From Syntrophaceae bacterium UBA6078 (lineage in GTDB: Bacteria > Desulfobacterota > Syntrophia > Syntrophales > UBA2210), in the NCBI GenBank assembly GCA_002428735.1, contig DIXO01000050.1, forward strand, positions 1-64,000: a DNA stretch of 64,000 bases, given 5' to 3'. Below the pieces are notes generated by a model. It made no database searches and was not told where the DNA came from. It saw nothing but the letters and a program-made list of their open reading frames with translations. The translations under genes and the position numbers were made by a program. This document shows, piece after piece, positions 33,510 to 42,245 of the stretch (positions within the stretch are counted from its first letter, which is position 1; each line of letters begins with the position of its first letter).

Positions 33510-34451
33510 CTATCTGCTTGCTTTTACATAGCAACTGCGGATTTGTTCAAAATGGTTGGCGTGGGTACGGATTCTCCACCATACTTCTCCCCGCGATGTT
33601 ATGTTCCATCTGGGAGAAAGCCGGTTCCGACCGTCATTCAGCAGGGCCACGATATTATCAAGACCTTTGCCGGCATAGGGGCCGTTGGTTGTGCCCCCCA
33701 GCCACTCCTCTTCAGGGGCAGTCTCCTCGGACCATGAAAAAGGATCGGATAGAAGAAACTGAGCTCCCGCTTTGCGGATCACCCGGTTCATCTCTTCAAG
33801 GTGGGTCATGGGACGGGGCACTTTATCGACCAGATTCAAAGAGGAGAGCGATCCGGCGCTGCCGCTCGGAATGGGGAGCATCAAGGCGTCAGCAACAATG
33901 AATTCCACTTTCCCACTGTCCCAATCCGGCGGCAGTGACACGGTGACGTCGGTGGTTATATTTCCTTCCTGTTTCAGCGCCACCGTTATTTTACGGTATA
34001 CCATCAATTCCCTGGCCGTCTTAATGAATGCATGCGAGTTGTCGAGACCGACCGCCAGATCACTTCTTTGCCCCATTTCGAAGGTGAACCGCCCTACCGC
34101 CGCCCCCGCGTCGATGGCAAGACCGTCGTGAGGCTGTATCAGGTCCGCCCATCGTCGATAGGCGTCTGACGCGTTCTCATCCTTCAAAATATCGGCGTAA
34201 TGACTCCACAGGTATGAAGAAATCACCGGTGCTGTTTCATATTTATTTTCTGATGAAGTACCGCGGCCAGACCCATTCGGGTCGAGATTGGCGACCCCGT
34301 GTTCGACAGGGTAGGACCTGCGGCATTGCGGGCAGCTTAGTACACCTTCCAGAATATCCTCTCCCGAGATCTCCCTGATGGTGCCTTTCAATGGAATTTC
34401 TTCCGGTAGACAAGACGGACAGATCAGTAAATCCAGGAGCGTTTTTTTCAT
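33510..34451 (-). CDS. Trm112-like zinc domain plus SAM-dependent methyltransferase
   Basis: A 313-residue protein. The first 60 residues resemble the Trm112/UPF0434 zinc fold (LLDLLICPSC, then SCPQCRRSYPV with four Cys). A class I methyltransferase domain follows, with the SAM-binding loop AIDAGAAVGRFTFEM, an acidic residue in LAVGLDNSH and a later IVADALMLPIPSGSAG. The substrate could be a protein or small molecule. Relatives are found beside molybdopterin enzyme genes, as here (28 bases upstream of the oxidoreductase start), so a shared function is plausible but unproven. The C-terminal 70 residues are not recognised. Confidence 0.75.
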   Translation of the reverse strand: MKKTLLDLLICPSCLPEEIPLKGTIREISGEDILEGVLSCPQCRRSYPVEHGVANLDPNGSGRGTSSENKYETAPVISSYLWSHYADILKDENASDAYRRWADLIQPHDGLAIDAGAAVGRFTFEMGQRSDLAVGLDNSHAFIKTARELMVYRKITVALKQEGNITTDVTVSLPPDWDSGKVEFIVADALMLPIPSGSAGSLSSLNLVDKVPRPMTHLEEMNRVIRKAGAQFLLSDPFSWSEETAPEEEWLGGTTNGPYAGKGLDNIVALLNDGRNRLSPRWNITSRGEVWWRIRTHANHFEQIRSCYVKASR

Positions 34452-34686
34452 CTATCTCTCCCCCTAATGCATCGTATTTTTAAAAACGACAGTACGGTTA
34501 ACATAGATTTCGATTATGATTCAATCAATATACACTACTAAAAGTGAATCTGATCACTAACCGGAAAACGTTTCTCTGCCTATTACATCGATAAGGCCCT
34601 CGCCATATGAATTGACGGGTATAAGCCCCGAAAACGGAAATTCCTTACTAAGGTTTTGTTTAGTATATACAATAGCCACGCGAATC

Positions 34687-35220
34687 ATGCCACTATTTAG
34701 ACTACAGTCTGATGAACCACAGGTTAATCCGAGCGTTTTTATCGCCCCGACGGCAGAGGTGGTCGGAAATGTCACTATCAGAAGGGATTCTTCAGTCTGA
34801 TTCAACGGCGTAATCAGGGGGGACATTGCTTCCATTACCATCGGTGAGGAAACAAACATTCAAGACCTTACGAGATTTTACCGTGGGCATTGGGCATCCG
34901 CTTTATATCGGCAACCAAGTGACTGTAGGCCATCGCTGTATAGTGCATGGATGCACACTAGAAGACAACTGTATGATCGGTATGGGAGCTATTATCATGA
35001 ATGGTCCAAGATCGGTCGTTCTGGAGCATGCAACCTCTCCCCCCCCCTTTTTTTTCCCCTCCTGACAGGTGCCCCGGCTAGGATCAAACAGACTTTTGAA
35101 GGGACGATACGTAACAGGATCCGCATCCCGGCAGAGAACTATATTAATCATTCCGCGCTGTATCGATCGCCCAAATCGCTCACACTGATCAAACAGCTTC
35201 CCCTTTCTCTTCATGATTAG
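34687..35220 (+). pseudogene. decayed gamma-carbonic anhydrase family gene
   Basis: Left-handed beta-helix repeats of the gamma-carbonic anhydrase/YrdA/PaaY type run through this stretch, but in changing frames. Frame 0 gives NPSVFIAPTAEVVGNVTI...DSSV, then TGA (34798-34800) where relatives have Trp, then FNGVIRGDIASITIG...TNIQD. The +1 frame gives GHPLYIGNQVTVGHRCIVHG...LEDNCMIGMGAIIMNG. Frame 0 resumes with KIGR, GACNL and LLTGAPARIK. So there is at least one nonsense codon and two or more frameshifts. The metal-binding His region (HRCIVHGC) survives. It is divergent from the methyltransferase gene. Sequencing error alone would need several independent mistakes. Confidence 0.8.
35039..35059. 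repeat. homopolymer tract C9-T8-C4 in the decayed gamma-carbonic anhydrase gene
   Basis: Nine C (35039-35047), eight T (35048-35055) and four C (35056-35059) follow each other inside the decayed reading frame. Such tracts change length readily by slippage and are prone to sequencing error. It lies close to, but does not by itself explain, the frame changes. Confidence 0.9.
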
Positions 35221-35319
35221 CGAACTTTTATAACATATAGACTGTGTTTGAATTTGTGTTTGACATTATGAGAGCAAGCCACTACATTGTGCGCAACAAG
35301 CAGCGAGCAGGAGCGTGCC

Positions 35320-35649
35320 ATGAAGGAAGAGGGGTTGTTGGTGTATCTGAACGATGAAAGTTTTGGTGAGGTTGTTCAAGCCAAGGGATCCGTTCTCGTG
35401 GATTTCTGGGCTCCCTGGTGTGGGCCGTGCCTTGCCATGGAACCAGTGATCGAGGAACTTGCCCGGGAATATGTGGGAAGAGTGAAGATGACGCGGATCA
35501 ATGTCGATGACAGCCCCGTCACCGCTGATAAGTACGGTATCAAGGGTATACCGACGGTACTCTTCTTCAAGGACGGGAAACTGGTGGACACGCTGACGGG
35601 ACTTATGCCCAAGGGTCGTCTGGCGGAGTCTTTGAAAAAGGTGTTATAG
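35320..35649 (+). CDS. trxA: thioredoxin
   Basis: A 109-residue thioredoxin with the active site WCGPC (Cys34, Cys37), the buried Asp in VDFW, and the cis-Pro in GIPTVLFF. Cytoplasmic thiol-disulfide reductase. AGGAG lies seven bases before the ATG at 35320; an upstream in-frame ATG at 35287 would add 11 residues with no ribosome site. It is two bases from bamD and so probably transcribed with it. Confidence 0.93.
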   Translation: MKEEGLLVYLNDESFGEVVQAKGSVLVDFWAPWCGPCLAMEPVIEELAREYVGRVKMTRINVDDSPVTADKYGIKGIPTVLFFKDGKLVDTLTGLMPKGRLAESLKKVL

Positions 35650-35651
35650 AG

Positions 35652-36344
35652 ATGAAATGCCCACGAATCGCACTTGCGGTTATTGCCATCTTTTTCCTTG
35701 CCGGTTGTCTGCCGTGGTGGGACAAATCCCCTCGGCCAAACACACCCGAGGCGCTGTACACGCGAGGGCAGGAGGAATACAGGGACGGGAATTACAAAAA
35801 GGCGGTCGAATTCTTTCGGAGGCTGGTGGAAGAGTATCCCCTCGGAGAGCTTGCCATACCTGCCGAACTGGGAGTGGCAGACTCGTATTTCAGCGATCGT
35901 GACTACGCAACAGCCGCACTTCATTATAATGATTTCATGGAGTTCCATCCGACCAACGAGCATCTTCCCTACGTCATGTACCAGATAGGCCTGTGCCACT
36001 ATAAGCAGATTATGGAGATCGACCGGGATCAGACGGAAACACGTATGGCGGAGCAGGCCTTCCAGCGGCTCCTTTCCCGGTTTCCCAGCAGCCAGTTCTC
36101 CGTTCTGGGTGAAGAGAAATTAAAGGAGTGCCGCAGGATGCTCGGTGAGCACGAATTTTACGTGGGAAAATTCTATTTCAATATTGGAGAATACCGGGCC
36201 GCACTGGCGCGGTTCGAGATCATTCAAAAACAGTATCCCCGCCTGGGCATGGATTACAAGACGAGCCACTTCATACGGGAAACGAAGAAACGCCTTGCGG
36301 AAAGTGAGGCGAAGAACGGCGCACAGGCGCGCGATAAGGGTTGA
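35652..36344 (+). CDS. bamD: outer-membrane assembly lipoprotein BamD
   Basis: A 230-residue lipoprotein: signal peptide with LAGC lipobox (Cys19), then tetratricopeptide-like repeats (ALYTRGQEEYRDGNYKKAVE, YATAALHYNDFMEFHP, FYVGKFYFNIGEYRAALARF) that fit the BamD/ComL family. BamD is the essential lipoprotein of the BAM complex that inserts beta-barrel proteins in the outer membrane. It begins two bases after trxA. Confidence 0.92.
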   Translation: MKCPRIALAVIAIFFLAGCLPWWDKSPRPNTPEALYTRGQEEYRDGNYKKAVEFFRRLVEEYPLGELAIPAELGVADSYFSDRDYATAALHYNDFMEFHPTNEHLPYVMYQIGLCHYKQIMEIDRDQTETRMAEQAFQRLLSRFPSSQFSVLGEEKLKECRRMLGEHEFYVGKFYFNIGEYRAALARFEIIQKQYPRLGMDYKTSHFIRETKKRLAESEAKNGAQARDKG

Positions 36345-36529
36345 CCATGGCCGGGCGGTTCCTTCCCCGTCTTCCGCCCCGATCAGGTCTGCAAACCATT
36401 GTGCTGTCCACAACATGTGCCCTTCCCCATCACCTCCGCCGGAATATAAAGATCACGAGTTTTTTATTCTTGACACATAACCCGCTCACTTCTTAAGATA
36501 AACTACCATCGTCCGGAAAGTGACACGCC

Positions 36530-37363
36530 GTGAATAGGTTCAAGGCTTCATTTCTTATAGCGCTTTTCAGCTTTTCGCTTGCATGCGGATCTGCCTCCGC
36601 GGCCCCCGTCAGTTATTTCGGGTATGATTTTTCGGCTGATCCTGTACTGGATGCCGAAAAAAGTGTGAGCAATACGGAGGACGATCTGATGTGCTGGGCG
36701 GCGGCAGCGGCCAATGTCCTCGTCGCGACGGGGTGGGGAAGCGTATACAGCGCCAGCGAAGACAGCATCTTCGGATATTATCAGGATCACTGGACCGATG
36801 CAGGCGGTCTTCCCGAATTTGCCTGGGAGTGGTGGTTCAGCGGGAATAATGCAATGCAGGGTGTTGATGGATGGTCACAAGTGGACGTGGCCGGGGGCGC
36901 TTTTTACCCGGAGGCGATCTTCTTGGATTACTACTCAAGAACCTGGGACGATGCCCTGGTCCTGTCGGCAATCGATCGGTATCTCCACGCGGGGAGCGGG
37001 GTAACCCTTGCCCTCTATGGCCCCGGGGGGCACGCCATAACAGTCTGGGGATATGATTACGATGGCGCGACCGGGGATTATCTGGGGATCTGGGTGACGG
37101 ACTCCGACGATGACAAAACGGACCCAACGCCTGAGAACGAGCTGAAATATTATGATGTGCTCTACAGCGGCGATCAGTGGTTCCTGCAGAATTTCTATGG
37201 CAGTAATGATTGGTATATCGGCGAGGTCATGGCCCTCGGTTACATGCCGGCCGCGGGACCTGTGCCTGAACCGGCCACGGTGATCCTCTTTGGGTGCGGC
37301 ATCCTCGCTCTCGCGGGAGCGGGGAGGAAGAGATTCAGGAAATCCGAGGCTTCCCCGGAATAA
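36530..37363 (+). CDS. IdeS/Mac-like (peptidase C66) cysteine protease with PEP-CTERM sorting tail
   Basis: A 277-residue exported protein. It has a signal peptide (1-24) and a papain-like domain with catalytic Cys55 in MCWAAAAANVL, His168 in GGHAITVWGYDYD and Asp191/Asp193 in IWVTDSDDD. The order and the spacing (His to first Asp 23, to second 25) match streptococcal IdeS, where His262 is followed by Asp284 and Asp286. Lys44 lies 11 residues before the Cys, as IdeS has a Lys at ten. The C-terminus is a PEP-CTERM signal (VPEPATVILFG, hydrophobic helix, then Arg/Lys), which implies exosortase-dependent surface placement. The substrate is unknown. A GTG start is used; GGAAAG lies upstream. Exosortase is not in the window. 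Confidence 0.85.
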   Translation: MNRFKASFLIALFSFSLACGSASAAPVSYFGYDFSADPVLDAEKSVSNTEDDLMCWAAAAANVLVATGWGSVYSASEDSIFGYYQDHWTDAGGLPEFAWEWWFSGNNAMQGVDGWSQVDVAGGAFYPEAIFLDYYSRTWDDALVLSAIDRYLHAGSGVTLALYGPGGHAITVWGYDYDGATGDYLGIWVTDSDDDKTDPTPENELKYYDVLYSGDQWFLQNFYGSNDWYIGEVMALGYMPAAGPVPEPATVILFGCGILALAGAGRKRFRKSEASPE

Positions 37364-37518
37364 CCGGGAATAGAACGCGGCAGGCGACTGTCGCCAATAA
37401 GAGTCCTGCCCATCGGATTAGGTCTTGCCATTCCCTCAAAACATGGTATGAACCGACAGGTCCGTCGGCCGGAAGCCCCTGTATTGATGAGCCGCGGCAA
37501 TCAAGGAGCGATACCCCT

Positions 37519-38535
37519 ATGAGCCACCCCGATCTCGTCGCATCAATGACGAGGCCTTCGTTTTATCACCACAGGCCGGATACCGTTGATCTGATCCAGA
37601 CCCATATTTCCTTTATTTTTATCGCCGGCGATCTGGTGTACAAGGTCAAAAAACCCGTCGATTTCGGTTTTCTCGATTTTACCACCCTCGAAAAAAGGAA
37701 ATATTACTGCGAGCAGGAGGTTCTGCTGAACCGGCGGTTCGCCCCCGATGTGTACGTCGGTGTTTCAGAAATCACGGAGAACGGAGAGGGTATCCTTCTC
37801 CCGGACGGTGAGGGCTCCGTGATCGAGTATGCCGTCACAATGAAGAGAATCCCGGAGGAAAAGATGCTCCATCGCCTCATGGAAGCGGGGCGGATCACGG
37901 CGGATGACGTTAGACGGGTGGGGCGATACCTTGCACAGGCATATGGGAAAATTCCGAGTGACGCGAAGGCGCGAAAGTTTGGCTCGCCCGATGCCATTGC
38001 AACCAATGTGATGGAAAACTTCGATCAGACGAGCAAATATAAGGGGGGACCGGTGGGCGAACATGCCTTCGAGGCCCTCGAGGCATGGAGCCGTTCCTTC
38101 ATGGATAGATATGAGACACTCTTCGATGCGAGGAGAGCGGAAGGCCATATCAAGGACTGTCACGGTGATCTTCACCTCGAGCATATCTGTATCGAGGACG
38201 ATGCGGTCTCCGTCTTTGACTGCATTGAATTCAACGAGCGGTTCCGCTTCGGCGATGTGGCGTCGGATGTGGCGTTTCTGTCAATGGATTTCGATTTCAA
38301 CGGACGGGGCGACCTCGGCGATGCGTTTGTCGGGGCCTATGTGGACGAGTCGGGAGACACGTCGCTGCGCCGTGTCCTTAAGTTCTATAAGGTATATCGG
38401 GCCATGGTGAGGGCAAAGGTCACCTCCTTCATGCTGGATGACGAAGGCCTCGATGCCGCCGCTCGTGACGGGGCTTTCAGGAAGGCGAAGCAATACTACG
38501 ATCTCGCCTGCAGGTACGTGACTCATGAAGATTGA
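37519..38535 (+). CDS. aminoglycoside phosphotransferase-fold kinase (COG2187 type)
   Basis: A 338-residue kinase-like protein. The phosphotransferase loop is CHGDLHLEHICI (catalytic Asp in HGDLH) and the metal-binding segment is VFDCIEFNERFRFGD. In this family (COG2187) the protein is commonly fused to a P-loop kinase (COG0645). Here that partner is a separate gene at 39432, with a PHP-domain gene between them. The phosphate acceptor is unknown; resistance to an aminoglycoside is not implied. AAGGAG precedes the ATG; the frame is open to 37294 but that part lacks family similarity. It overlaps the PHP gene by 11 bases. Confidence 0.82.
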   Translation: MSHPDLVASMTRPSFYHHRPDTVDLIQTHISFIFIAGDLVYKVKKPVDFGFLDFTTLEKRKYYCEQEVLLNRRFAPDVYVGVSEITENGEGILLPDGEGSVIEYAVTMKRIPEEKMLHRLMEAGRITADDVRRVGRYLAQAYGKIPSDAKARKFGSPDAIATNVMENFDQTSKYKGGPVGEHAFEALEAWSRSFMDRYETLFDARRAEGHIKDCHGDLHLEHICIEDDAVSVFDCIEFNERFRFGDVASDVAFLSMDFDFNGRGDLGDAFVGAYVDESGDTSLRRVLKFYKVYRAMVRAKVTSFMLDDEGLDAAARDGAFRKAKQYYDLACRYVTHED

Positions 38536-39406
38536 TCTCCACATCCATTCGAAGGACGGATCAGACGGGAACTGGACCCTGGAGGAGATATTCGCCGAGG
38601 CGGCACGGCGAAAGATCGATCTCATGTCCATCACCGATCACGACGCGATCCACTGTCAGGACAGGGCCATCGCCCTGGCCAAACGGTACGGGATTGCCTA
38701 TATCCCCGGCGTTGAGCTCAATGTGACCTTTTCTCATCCGTCATACCGGGACGGGAAAGGGGTATCGCTTGATTTCCTCGGATACGGCTATGACATCCAT
38801 AATCAAGAACTGCTGGATAAGCTGAAAGTGATGCGGGCCTACAGAGAAAAGCGGGCCCGCGAGATACTGGAGAAGATCAACCGTGAGTTTCAGAAGGAGG
38901 GGCGAAGAAGTTTCACGGATCGGGATCTCGCCGAGATAGAGGCGAGCGTCGACGGTTCCTTCGGCCGTCCGCACATTGCCAACCATATGATACAAAAAGG
39001 CATAGTGCGTGACAGGAAGGAGGCGTTCGAACGGTATCTGGCCCGGTGCGATGTGCCGAAGATGCCGCTGCTTCTGGAAGAAGCGTCCCGTCTGATACGG
39101 AATGCCGGGGGAAAACTGGTGATTGCGCATCCCAACGATCCCAACGGAACATCCCTCGCGGAGCTGACCCCCTCGGTGGGGGAGCAGCACGCTATTATCA
39201 GAGAAGCCATGCTTCCCCATCTGGACGGGGTTGAATGCTGGCATTCGAGACACAGTCAGAACACCATCGAGGCATACCGGTTCTTTGCCCGGGAGGAAGG
39301 ATTGATAGTGACAGGGGGATCCGACTGTCACCAGCAGCCCGTGGTCCTGGGAACGATGAATATCCCCGATTACGTGGCGGAGCAGTTTAAAGACATGGCG
39401 GTGTAA
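38525..39406 (+). CDS. PHP-domain metal-dependent phosphoesterase
   Basis: A 293-residue PHP protein. Metal-binding motifs are DLHIHSKDGSDG (residues 4-15), ITDHDAI (about 37-43), GVELN, IAHPNDP and the C-terminal GSDCH. All expected His and Asp ligands of the trinuclear site are visible. PHP enzymes of this TrpH/YciV-like type cleave nucleotide or nucleoside 3',5'-bisphosphates or 5'-ends of RNA. The start ATG lies inside the end of the kinase-like gene, so translation is likely coupled and both products may act together. Confidence 0.87.
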   Translation: MKIDLHIHSKDGSDGNWTLEEIFAEAARRKIDLMSITDHDAIHCQDRAIALAKRYGIAYIPGVELNVTFSHPSYRDGKGVSLDFLGYGYDIHNQELLDKLKVMRAYREKRAREILEKINREFQKEGRRSFTDRDLAEIEASVDGSFGRPHIANHMIQKGIVRDRKEAFERYLARCDVPKMPLLLEEASRLIRNAGGKLVIAHPNDPNGTSLAELTPSVGEQHAIIREAMLPHLDGVECWHSRHSQNTIEAYRFFAREEGLIVTGGSDCHQQPVVLGTMNIPDYVAEQFKDMAV

Positions 39407-39431
39407 CAATCGGACAGGGAGGAGTCATTTC

Positions 39432-40034
39432 ATGAGGGTTCCGTTCAAACAGTACGTGGAAGAGAAGATTGGGAAAGATGCCGTTCTGATTGCGTGCGGA
39501 CTTCCGGCAACGAACAAGACGGAAACCACTGAGGTCGTGGCCCGTCTGAAAGGATACGAGATGCTCCGAACGGACCTGATACGCCGCGATGTCCTGAAGG
39601 GAGAGGATATCTTCGACGAGAAAGTGGCATCCAATATGGACAAAAGGACGCTCGTCTACGACACGATGTTCGCGCTGGCTGAAAAGATTTCATCTCACGG
39701 CAGAGGAGTAGTCCTCGATGCCACATTCATCACCCAGGACCTCAGGCGGAGGGCCGCCGCCGTGGCCGCCAAGAACCATAAAACCTTCATTATCCAGCAG
39801 ACTCAGTGCCCGCAGGAACATTCACTGTACAAGATATCCAAAAGGACAAAAGAAAAGTACGAATCCAACGCCTTGACGGAACAGGCCTATCTGAACAACA
39901 AGAAAAAGTTCGAACCGGTTGATCTCGATGACCTCAAACGCCGGCACCCTGATCTGCGCATCGTCCATCTTCTGGTTGACACGGCCTCGGATTCGGAGGA
40001 CGAATGGTTCGTGATTGGAGAGGTTGAGCGATAG
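39432..40034 (+). CDS. P-loop kinase (COG0645 type) with variant Walker A
   Basis: A 200-residue AAA_33/zeta-toxin-like small kinase. The Walker A region is GLPATNKTETT: the usual G-x4-G-K-[ST] has Asn before Lys, so the loop is atypical but keeps the Lys and Thr. An acidic strand (GVVLDATF) and a basic lid (DLRRRAAAVA) follow. This family is usually the C-terminal half of COG2187-COG0645 fusions, and here its partner gene is separated by the PHP gene. The phosphorylated molecule is unknown. GGGAGGAG precedes the ATG. Confidence 0.75.
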   Translation: MRVPFKQYVEEKIGKDAVLIACGLPATNKTETTEVVARLKGYEMLRTDLIRRDVLKGEDIFDEKVASNMDKRTLVYDTMFALAEKISSHGRGVVLDATFITQDLRRRAAAVAAKNHKTFIIQQTQCPQEHSLYKISKRTKEKYESNALTEQAYLNNKKKFEPVDLDDLKRRHPDLRIVHLLVDTASDSEDEWFVIGEVER

Positions 40035-40106
40035 CAGCCGGGGCTCTACCCCAAGGATACGCTTGTATTGCTGAAGATTGCAGTGTGGCAGACAGAAACT
40101 TCCCCG

Positions 40107-40892
40107 TCAGTCCTTCGATATCTCCACGCGGCGGTTCGATGCCCGTCCCTCGTCGGTATCGTTCGACGCGATCGGCATCTCCTCTCCATAGGCCCTGACA
40201 GTGATCCTCTCTGAAGAAACTCCCCCGTGTTCAACGAGATACTCCTTCACGGCAGCCGCCCGATTCATCGAGAGATTCCGGTTGTATTCGTTCGTACCCG
40301 TACTGTCGGCGTGCCCCGATACCATGATGGAGGAAGACGTGTCGCCCATCCTCTTTACCGTTTCCGCCAGGAGCGCGCGGTACGATGCCGTGATATCGGC
40401 GCTGTTATGATCAAAATGGACGACCGCTATGGCCGGAGTTGAGAGGATTGCCGTATCGGCTGAGACGGCGCCCTGCTTGTCGGCTTTTTCAAGCCATTCA
40501 CGGGCGCCCGCGTGCCCCAGAGCAGCGGCAGCTTCCATATCTCTTCGTCCCTGTTCGTTGTTGATGAGGTAGTAATTGACAATCCCCCGCTGATAGTACG
40601 CCTCCGCATTCCTAGGAGCGAGCCGGATCGCCTCGGAGAGATCATCGAGCGCCTCGGTGCAGTTGGTCTTCTTCGCAGCAAAGCGGGCTGTTCCTCTCTT
40701 CAGGTAGGCCTTTGCCGCCCCCGGATCAAGCTCTATCGCCTTTGTATAGGCCTTCACGGCCTCATCATATACCTTGTGCTGTTCGAGACTTTCGCCCCGT
40801 TCGATCCACGACGCCGCGGTTTGTGCGCATGCCGCCGATTGCCACAACGCGAAGACGCTTGTGAAAAAAACAAGAATGAGTATCCGTTTCAC
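40107..40892 (-). CDS. exported TPR protein with OmpA-type peptidoglycan-binding domain
   Basis: A 261-residue envelope protein. Signal peptide about 1-23, then two or three tetratricopeptide repeats (residues 28-130; AVKAYTKAIELDP, ALDDLSEAIRLAP), and an OmpA C-terminal domain (about 150-260) with VVHFDHNSADIT, SGHADSTG and the late NRRVEI. The Asp and Arg that grip diaminopimelate are in the usual places. It probably links the outer envelope to peptidoglycan and scaffolds partners. GTG start; GGGGGTGG precedes it. Located next to rlmN on the same strand. Confidence 0.87.
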   Translation of the reverse strand: MKRILILVFFTSVFALWQSAACAQTAASWIERGESLEQHKVYDEAVKAYTKAIELDPGAAKAYLKRGTARFAAKKTNCTEALDDLSEAIRLAPRNAEAYYQRGIVNYYLINNEQGRRDMEAAAALGHAGAREWLEKADKQGAVSADTAILSTPAIAVVHFDHNSADITASYRALLAETVKRMGDTSSSIMVSGHADSTGTNEYNRNLSMNRAAAVKEYLVEHGGVSSERITVRAYGEEMPIASNDTDEGRASNRRVEISKD

Positions 40893-40918
40893 ACACCACC
40901 CCCGAAAGGTTATTTGGG

Positions 40919-42007
40919 TTATTTGTGGTAAACCTTATCACAGTCTGGCGAAAAAGTCAATGACGACGAGCATCTGCGGCCGCTCAACTGTCCGCACGCG
41001 GCGAGTATGTCGTTTCCCTTGCTTGGACGGGTCATGGTTGTATAGTGTTCGTGAATAAGAACGTCTTGAAATGCCCGTGCCTTTTTGTCCGATGGCCGTT
41101 TGAATTCCGATTCCGGAAATTCGTTGAAGGGAATGAGGTTGAACTTGCAATGCACTCCCCTGAGAAGGGCGGCGAGCATCTTCGCGTCATTCTCCGAATC
41201 GTTGACGCCGGACATCAGGATGTACTCGAAGGTGATCATTCTGCGCCGCGGCATGGGGTATTCACGGCAGGCCTCGATCAGTTCCGCAAGGGGGAAGGTT
41301 TTGTTCACGGGCATGAGGTACGACCTGAGCCTGTCATCCGGTGCGTTGAGTGATACCGCAAGATTGACGGAAGCGTCCTCGCCGAGCTGGCGTATCATCG
41401 GAGTGATTCCACAGGTGGAAACCGTTATCTTCCTTTTCGAATGACCGGCCCCGGCATCGGCGGTGATAATCCGTATCGCCTTCAGCGTATTCTGATAATT
41501 GGCAAGGGGCTCGCCCATTCCCATCATGACGATATTCTTTATGTCCGCCCCCTCCGGCGTGTTGAAGCGGAGGGACGTTATCTGGCCGACGATTTCGGAG
41601 GGGAGGAGATTTCTCTTCAGGCCGTATCTGCCGGTGAGGCAGAATCTGCACCCCATGGCACATCCGGCCTGGGTGGAAACGCACTGGGTCCAATGATTCT
41701 TCTCCCGGATCAGGACGCTTTCTATGAAACAGCCGTCTTCCAGCCTGAAAAGAATCTTTTTCGTGCCATCCCGTGATTCCTGTATCTCTTCGATCTGCGG
41801 GAGAGAAATGGATGCCAGTTGTTTCATCTCGTCCCTGAAGCCCTTCGAGAGATTGGTCATCTCATCAAAATCGGTCACACCCGACCGGTAGATCCATTTC
41901 ATTATCTGGCGCGCCCGGTATCTTTCCTTCCCCAGACGAGCGATGAGATGTTCAATCTCGTCATGAGTCATATCAATCAGGTTGCATGTGTCGCGACTGT
42001 TACCCAT
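40919..42007 (-). CDS. rlmN: dual-specificity RNA methyltransferase RlmN
   Basis: A 362-residue radical SAM methylase that methylates C2 of adenine 2503 in 23S rRNA and of adenine 37 in some tRNAs. The [4Fe-4S] motif is GCAMGCRFCLTG and the methyl-carrying Cys lies near the C-terminus in AACGQL. GEPLAN and VSTCGI are further family marks. AGGAAAAG precedes the ATG. It is divergent from mutS, with 238 bases between the starts. Confidence 0.95.
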   Translation of the reverse strand: MGNSRDTCNLIDMTHDEIEHLIARLGKERYRARQIMKWIYRSGVTDFDEMTNLSKGFRDEMKQLASISLPQIEEIQESRDGTKKILFRLEDGCFIESVLIREKNHWTQCVSTQAGCAMGCRFCLTGRYGLKRNLLPSEIVGQITSLRFNTPEGADIKNIVMMGMGEPLANYQNTLKAIRIITADAGAGHSKRKITVSTCGITPMIRQLGEDASVNLAVSLNAPDDRLRSYLMPVNKTFPLAELIEACREYPMPRRRMITFEYILMSGVNDSENDAKMLAALLRGVHCKFNLIPFNEFPESEFKRPSDKKARAFQDVLIHEHYTTMTRPSKGNDILAACGQLSGRRCSSSLTFSPDCDKVYHK

Positions 42008-42245
42008 GTACTTTTCCTGCAGCGGCGGTATTTAACCGTGATGTCATAATTTTGATGGTGATCCCCTCAAACGCTCTTCCATTCGCGTTCCGGGCGATGA
42101 TCGCACAAAACTGCGATATACTATCACTATGGAGAAAAACTGGCAAGGGGCGGCGACAAATCGAATGCGTGCCGAGTTGTGGAATCACCGCATTTTATGA
42201 TAGGAAAATGGATACTGCAAACTGGCCACACTGAAAGGACGCGGG

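Noticed and set aside
34798..34800. TGA in the gamma-carbonic anhydrase remnant as a possible selenocysteine codon.
   Set aside because: Relatives have Trp at this place, and further frameshifts follow, so decay explains it better.
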